DNA from: Arthrobacter sp. 35W
GTDB taxonomy: Bacteria; Actinomycetota; Actinomycetes; Actinomycetales; Micrococcaceae
Direction of reading: 5' to 3'
Assembly (NCBI RefSeq): GCF_000482545.1
Contig: NZ_KI519455.1
Location: 1,549,247-1,613,246, forward strand
Length of the DNA stretch: 64,000 nucleotides
In this document: positions 63,420-64,000 of the stretch, one piece after another
Layout: each line of letters begins with the position of its first letter
Numbering within the stretch: position 1 is the first letter of the stretch
Translations under genes and position numbers: made by a program
Notes under the pieces: model-generated
The model's database searches: none
What the model was told of the DNA's origin: nothing
The model's input: the letters and a program-made list of their open reading frames with translations, nothing else

Positions 63420-64000
63420 ATGACCCAAGGCACCGGACATGGAACCTCCTCACAGGACACCACTGGCACTTTTGCCCGCGCCGGAGAACTGTTCCAGCTG
63501 CTGCGCGATGGCAAGGCCCGGACCCGGGCGGAGCTGGCCCTGAACACCGGGCTGGCCCGGTCAACGGTGGCGGCGCGGATCGACTCCCTGATGCTCTCGG
63601 GGCTGGTGGGTCCGGCCGGCGAGGCCACCTCCAGCGGCGGCCGTCCGCCGTCGAGGTTTGCCTTCAACCCCGCCGCACGGGTGGTTCTGGCCGTCGACAT
63701 TGGCGCCACCCACCTCAGCGTTGCCCTGACGGACCTCAACGGCACGGTGCTGGGCCAGCGGGGGGTGCCGCAGGAGGTTGCAGCGGGGCCGGAGGTGGTG
63801 CTGCGCCGGGTGGTGGAGCAGGGCCAGGAACTGCTGGCCGACAGCGGCCGCGACCCTGGCGATCTTGCCGGCATCGGCATCGGCGTCCCCGGGCCCGTGG
63901 AACACGCCACGGGGACCCCGGTCAAGCCCCCGATCATGCCCGGCTGGGACGGCTACAACGTGGTCGCGTACATGCAGCGCTGGCAGCATGTCCCCGTCCT
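63420..64000 (+). CDS. ROK-family transcriptional regulator (3' truncated by window edge)
   Basis: The visible 193 codons run off the right edge. Residues about 18-75 form a winged helix-turn-helix (TRAELALNTGLARSTVAARIDSL), followed by SGGRPPSRFAFN and the ROK kinase-like fold, with DIGATHLSVALTD as the phosphate loop and GIGVPGPVE. NagC/XylR-type ROK proteins repress sugar operons and release DNA on binding a sugar. Being divergent from the 14-gene operon, it is the natural local regulator. The ATG at 63420 has no clear ribosome site. Confidence 0.9.
   Translation, partial: MTQGTGHGTSSQDTTGTFARAGELFQLLRDGKARTRAELALNTGLARSTVAARIDSLMLSGLVGPAGEATSSGGRPPSRFAFNPAARVVLAVDIGATHLSVALTDLNGTVLGQRGVPQEVAAGPEVVLRRVVEQGQELLADSGRDPGDLAGIGIGVPGPVEHATGTPVKPPIMPGWDGYNVVAYMQRWQHVPV

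Overview
The window is high-GC DNA, almost certainly from a chromosome of a Micrococcaceae actinobacterium close to Arthrobacter. The evidence is the strong G/C third-position bias, GTG/TTG starts, actinobacterial families (DUF222-HNH, OhrR, LytR_C, MpaB/DUF2236), carbohydrate ABC transporters without their own ATPase, and a dnaX-recR-lysC neighbourhood. No phage, transposase, CRISPR array or plasmid function was seen.

Layout. 1-4811: two related secreted proteins, the second a GH33 sialidase with a sortase-type anchor. 4907-11659: a sugar locus with an orphan solute-binding lipoprotein, a LacI regulator, a Gfo/Idh/MocA dehydrogenase and an unusual dehydrogenase-aldo/keto reductase fusion. 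11843-14406: OhrR-type regulator, a conserved actinobacterial protein, a subtilisin-inhibitor-like lipoprotein and two small paralogues. 14502-24113: housekeeping block with lysC, an ABC exporter pair, recR, a very long dnaX, SRP RNA and tRNA-Ser(GGA). 24240-41030: mostly single genes for redox, detoxification, regulation and cell-envelope functions. The gaps between convergent genes hold long hairpins and a dispersed repeat.

41054-48914: a leftward sugar operon. Its order is an unknown TIM-barrel-like protein, binding protein, two permeases, an amidohydrolase/lactonase, then two D-2-hydroxyacid dehydrogenases. Its promoter overlaps a palindromic operator, and a second operator copy lies about 150 bp upstream. 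49208-64000: a 14-gene leftward operon, divergent from a ROK regulator cut by the right edge. It has an importer, four Gfo/Idh/MocA oxidoreductases plus a shortened relative, two sugar isomerase/epimerase TIM barrels, a DUF1080 (3-keto-disaccharide hydrolase family) protein, a beta-propeller protein, a UPF0303 protein and an MFS transporter.

How they may work together: the last operon looks like an 'oxidise at C3, then hydrolyse, eliminate or epimerise' route for glycosides, in the style of the E. coli ycj genes and bacterial 3-keto-glycoside pathways. That is inference from gene content, and no substrate can be read from the sequence. Neither complete importer has an ATPase gene, so both probably borrow a shared MsiK-type ATPase. 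The best candidates for undescribed biology are this operon, the dehydrogenase-AKR fusion, the hydroxyacid-dehydrogenase/lactonase operon with its two operators, and the SSI-like lipoprotein in an OhrR operon.
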